Shown here: piece by piece, positions 60,959 through 64,000 of the stretch
Numbering within the stretch: the stretch's first letter is position 1
How the letters are laid out: every line of letters begins with the position of its first letter
Origin: Salminus brasiliensis
Taxonomy: Eukaryota > Chordata > Actinopteri > Characiformes > Bryconidae
DNA length: 64,000 nucleotides
Direction: 5' to 3'
Assembly (NCBI RefSeq): GCF_030463535.1
Contig: NC_132894.1
Span: 34,058,125 to 34,122,124 of the forward strand
The notes under the pieces: generated by a model
What the model was told of the DNA's origin: nothing
The model's database searches: none
Seen by the model: only the letters and a program-made list of their open reading frames with translations
Made by a program: the position numbers and the translations under genes

Positions 60959-61854
60959 CTGGGGATCCATATCGTGCCACCGACTGGCACCACATTAAGG
61001 GCCTGAAGGTAGGGTGGAATGTGGTGTTGTGGCGTGGCCTCTTCACTCGCTGGAGGCGAAGGCTCTGCTGAAACCTGCTCATCATGAGCTCTATCTCCAT
61101 CCTCGCAGTCTGTGGAGAAGGGCATGCTGCTGGAGCTGGCCAGGGAGCTGAGGGCTCCTGAGCTGGAGGCATCGATGTGGCTCAGGGCCAGCTGGTCCAG
61201 TTGCTCCGAGCTGAACCCTGAGGAGCTGATGGAGCAATAGTCCAGGGAGTCTTGCTGCCTGAGGATCTGTGTGCCGGCGTCTTTGCTATAGATGACAGTC
61301 ACTGTTACATCTGCTTCCGGGTCAGGTGGGACGGGCTCCTCTGCCTCCGGAGGGACGTCTGCATCCAAGCTCACGCCTGTGATGACCTGAGACGGAACCT
61401 GGATGGGGAAGACGTCCCGCAGCGGGTGCAAGTCCCCACAGTTGTAGCTGGCGCATAGCTGGTAGCTAGCAGCATGGTACATCAGCAAGGTGTTGGTGTG
61501 ATCGTCCAGGCACCAGACGGCCTCATCGCCACGGAAACTGGTAGCTGACGTTATGGAGACCACGCAGGAGGGTGGGAGATAAGGGTCCAGGCGGCGAATG
61601 GGCTGCAAGGAATAGCTGTCGATCACAAGCACACCTGGGCCATTGGTGTACCACACCTCGGAGCCTGTCCGGACCGGAACTATGCTCCGAATGGGGTAAG
61701 GCCTCTGCCGGGGGTCCGAATCCTCCATCCCGAAAAGGGTCTTGTTCAGGGTGTGAGAGCACACGTAGGTCTCTCCTTCCATTGGCATGTCGTCTACCAG
61801 AGTGTACACTGCTATCAGTCCGTCTGCCATGCCGGCGAAGACTCGTGGAAGTGA
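60959..61854 (-). CDS. lrrk1: leucine-rich repeat kinase 1, third-from-last coding exon (WD40-like region)
   Basis: LRRK1 is a large cytoplasmic ROCO-family kinase (ankyrin, LRR, ROC, COR, kinase, WD40-like). It is linked to osteoclast function and to endosomal traffic through Rab7. This 896-bp exon encodes part of the C-terminal WD40-like region. Reading on the minus strand it starts SLPRVFAGMADGL after the acceptor cctccacag, in phase 0. Family marks follow: VWYTNGPGVLVID, VWCLDDHTNTLLMYH, a Ser-rich low-complexity stretch, SSSSMPFSTDCEDGD, and IWIPR at the end. The last two bases (ag) before the donor gtacca make half of an Arg codon, completed by the exon at 59802. The human protein has closely similar blocks in the same order. 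The open frame runs on past the donor to 60841, but that part is intron and should not be counted. Confidence 0.93.
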
Positions 61855-62049
61855 CTGTGGAGGTAGAAGCAACATTTTTTAGAGACAATTCATTGCTATT
61901 TAAATAACTGGGACGAATGATTTGCATATGTAAATAACCTTCTCTGATCTGATTGGTTGCCCTGTATTACGTCTCATTCATATAACTTCAGCGTGAACCG
62001 GTGGCCCTAAACTTCCGTAGACTGCGTTGGTGGACATCTGCAGAACTAC

Positions 62050-62589
62050 TCTATATGGACAAAAGTATTGGGACACCTGCTCAATCACTGTATGTTCCAA
62101 AATCAAGAGGAAAGAGTTTATCCTGCTGTTGTTGGAGTAACTGTGTCTACTGTCCAGGGAAGATTAGATTTTAGAAGACTAGATTTTGGCATTGCTGTGG
62201 GGATTTGATTGCATTCAGCTACAAGAATGTTCGTGAGGTCAGGATGTTGAATGGTCACCACCATCCTAAAAGGATTGACAGGGTATCAACCATCATTCCA
62301 GAGAACTCAATTCCAGCAGGACCACTGCTTCACAGCTCAATGCTGGGGGACTTGAGACCCCTCTATAGCTCACACCTGGCTTTATAAGCCAGCATGGAGC
62401 CAATAGCTTCATGTTTGTTGATCTGCTTCAGAGAGTCCTATTCTATTGGCAGTACCTCTCTACAGGGACAAGATAAGCTGTTTGTGTGTGTGAGCATTTG
62501 CAAATCTGTGTCAGCAATGGATGCAAGCTAAAATAGCTCAATGCATTCATTAGTAGGGGTGTCCAGAAATATTTAGACATATAGTGTAT
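62050..62589 (+). mobile_element. Tc1/mariner-like MITE (acaaaagtattgggacac family), full copy
   Basis: Left end tatatggacaaaagtattgg and right end (reversed) tatatgtctaaatatttctgg are inverted and flanked by TA. About 540 bases. Only short open frames, so non-autonomous. Relatives are at 53653, 55122 and 63477. The class is inferred from the TA sites. Confidence 0.7.
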
Positions 62590-63476
62590 GCTAATAACAA
62601 CAGCCCTTATCCATCATCTCCAGTGTGGGAGTTATTCTTTAAGCAGTATCCATTCTTCTTGCCGCTGACCGTGAATGCATCAAAGCCGCGGGTGGAGGCC
62701 ACATCAAAGTGCGTAGGGGCAGTCTAAGTGTGTGTTTGGAGAGGTGGAGATGAGGAGCGCTCTGTTATTGTTGTCGGAAGTGAGGGCCATCTGCCTCCAC
62801 GGGCTGGAGTGCTAACACCTGGACTCAGGGCACATCAAACAGGAGGCGGGTGAAGAGGGGAGAAAGGTGGGAAAACGTTGGGCATCGTAAAAAAAACCCA
62901 CAGTGCCCGAGTGAGAACTAGCTGCTGGCTAATTCACACAGAAGCAAGGGTTTTTAGTGGCTGCAATAAAGCTAACTGCTAACTGGTGGTGTTTAGGTAA
63001 ATGGGATAATCCGTATATATGGAAACACTACCAAAAACACTGGAAGCTAATAATCATCACACACTCATCTTTAATAGACTTGTTTATATGATTTCTGACA
63101 CTGTACGAGTCTCTGTTATCTATAAACATGGACTGAAGTATTACAGCGCTGTGGTTCCTCCTTCATAAGAGCATCCAGCAGAGCCAAAACAAGCTGTAAA
63201 ATCAGCCAATTCCAAAACCCCAAAACTGTTACATCACAGTCTTGACCCAGTCTTGTCATACTTGCACCCCAAAAATGTACACGAACCCCACCCACTAGAG
63301 AAAGCCTGAGTCCAAGTTGGTGAAATGGTACCCACCGCAGAAGGGGAGCTCCAGCTCCAGGCCTACACTAGACTAAAAGCTAACACTAGCTTGTGCCATA
63401 TCTTTCCTCCATAGTTCGCTCCCTCGAAAACAAGCTGGACTTCCTCAGCTGAACCAAATCGGAGCCAAACCCACAT

Positions 63477-63802
63477 CAGGCGTGGGCTAGAAGGGTACAA
63501 AACCCCCCAGCACTGAGCTGTGGAGCAGTGGAAGAACTGTGTTCTCTGGGATGATGGTGGTGGAGCCCCATCCAATACTTCTGGGATGAGGTGGGGTGGT
63601 GGGGATCATGACACTTTTGTTGCTGAATGCAATCAAATCCTCACAGCAATGCTCCTCCTCCAAAATCAATAGAAAGTCTTCTTCTCTGGACAGTAGAGAC
63701 AGTTACTCCAACAAAAGCAGCATCAACTCTTTTTAATAGCCCTGATTTCAGAAGAAGCAGTGAATGACCAGGCGTCCCAATACTTTAGTCCATATAGTGT
63801 AC
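63477..63802 (-). mobile_element. same MITE family, truncated reversed copy
   Basis: Starts inside the element (ggcgtgggctagaagggta) and ends ccaatactttagtccatatagtgta. The right-hand third of the element is missing. Confidence 0.65.
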
Positions 63803-63973
63803 TTGCTATTATTATATATATTATAATTATAATTATTATTATTATTATAATATAGTTAACCACACAGAACCCAAACCACAGTCCTTTGGATCACAGATCC
63901 TGTAGATCATATCTCTACGGTAAGCACCAGGCTGAACAGAGCAGTGAGCGTGCGAGCAGGCTTGGATACTGAC

Positions 63974-64000
63974 CTCTGTCCGGGCTGGCAGCAGCGTGAG
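63974..64000 (-). CDS. lrrk1: possible partial lrrk1 exon cut by the window edge
   Basis: Minus-strand reading from the edge gives LTLLPARTE, followed by a good donor (gag then gtcagt). Its phase (0) fits the SLPRVFAG exon, which also starts in phase 0, and the size of the intervening intron (2.1 kb) is ordinary. Only nine codons are visible, so this rests on the donor and phase alone. I could not confirm the residues against the family. Confidence 0.4.

Larger units (their letters stand above)
61855..63973 (-). other. lrrk1: lrrk1 intron (2.1 kb), if the edge exon is real
   Basis: Ends at the acceptor cctccacag (61855-61863). It contains one full and one truncated copy of a TIR element (62050, 63477). 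The part at 62590-63476 is mostly unique sequence. About 63040-63160 resembles the stretch near 48200-48330 (shared phrases such as aatagacttg and tttctgacactgt), so it is a dispersed repeat of unknown class. Confidence 0.55.

Overview
This window is vertebrate genomic DNA, almost certainly from a ray-finned fish. It has large introns and long intergenic spans, very abundant dinucleotide microsatellites, Tc1/mariner-like and hAT-like miniature transposons, and a tRNA-derived SINE family of the type seen in teleosts. An otophysan, perhaps a characiform, would fit the repeat families I recognise, but that is an inference from memory. Only a small part of the window is protein coding. The many other open frames are short, overlap repeats, or lack splice and codon signals.

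Two genes are present, arranged tail to tail. (1) chsy1 (chondroitin sulfate synthase 1) is on the plus strand. Positions 1-27376 appear to be intron 2, and 27377-28972 is the large last coding exon (531 codons plus stop). It is followed by a 3' UTR of about 1.4 kb ending near a poly(A) signal at 30352. Exons 1 and 2 were not found, so they should lie upstream of the window. (2) lrrk1 (leucine-rich repeat kinase 1) is on the minus strand. Its last three coding exons are at 60959-61854, 59701-59802 and 52091-52268. They join in phase and encode 391 residues of the C-terminal WD40-like region. A fourth, partial exon may be cut by the right edge (63974-64000). The 3' UTR may run down to a signal near 50215. 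CHSY1 and LRRK1 are also tail-to-tail neighbours in human, so the arrangement is old synteny. The two proteins have no known shared pathway: one is a Golgi glycosaminoglycan polymerase, the other a cytoplasmic kinase.

Layout: 1-27376 chsy1 intron, with SINEs, hAT-like repeats, a long inverted repeat at 23572-23794 and a Z-DNA-type tract at 26296; 27377-30375 chsy1 exon and UTR; 30376-50194 intergenic, with a short duplicated piece of chsy1 at 30983, a mosaic of local duplications (33.1-36.0 kb), an AT-rich block (40.4-41.0 kb), a 10-copy 73-bp minisatellite (42.2-43.0 kb), Tc1-like remnants and an AT-microsatellite cluster (48.5-49.1 kb); 50195-64000 lrrk1 3' part, whose introns hold four copies of one TIR element, a decayed gene-like segment (54.4-55.1 kb), a perfect 47-bp-arm palindrome (57340-57436) and a 650-bp polypyrimidine tract (57.8-58.4 kb).

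I see no previously undescribed biological system. The observations most worth a second look are the palindrome, the gene-like remnant between inverted transposon copies, the duplicated chsy1 motif fragment and the higher-order structure of the minisatellite.
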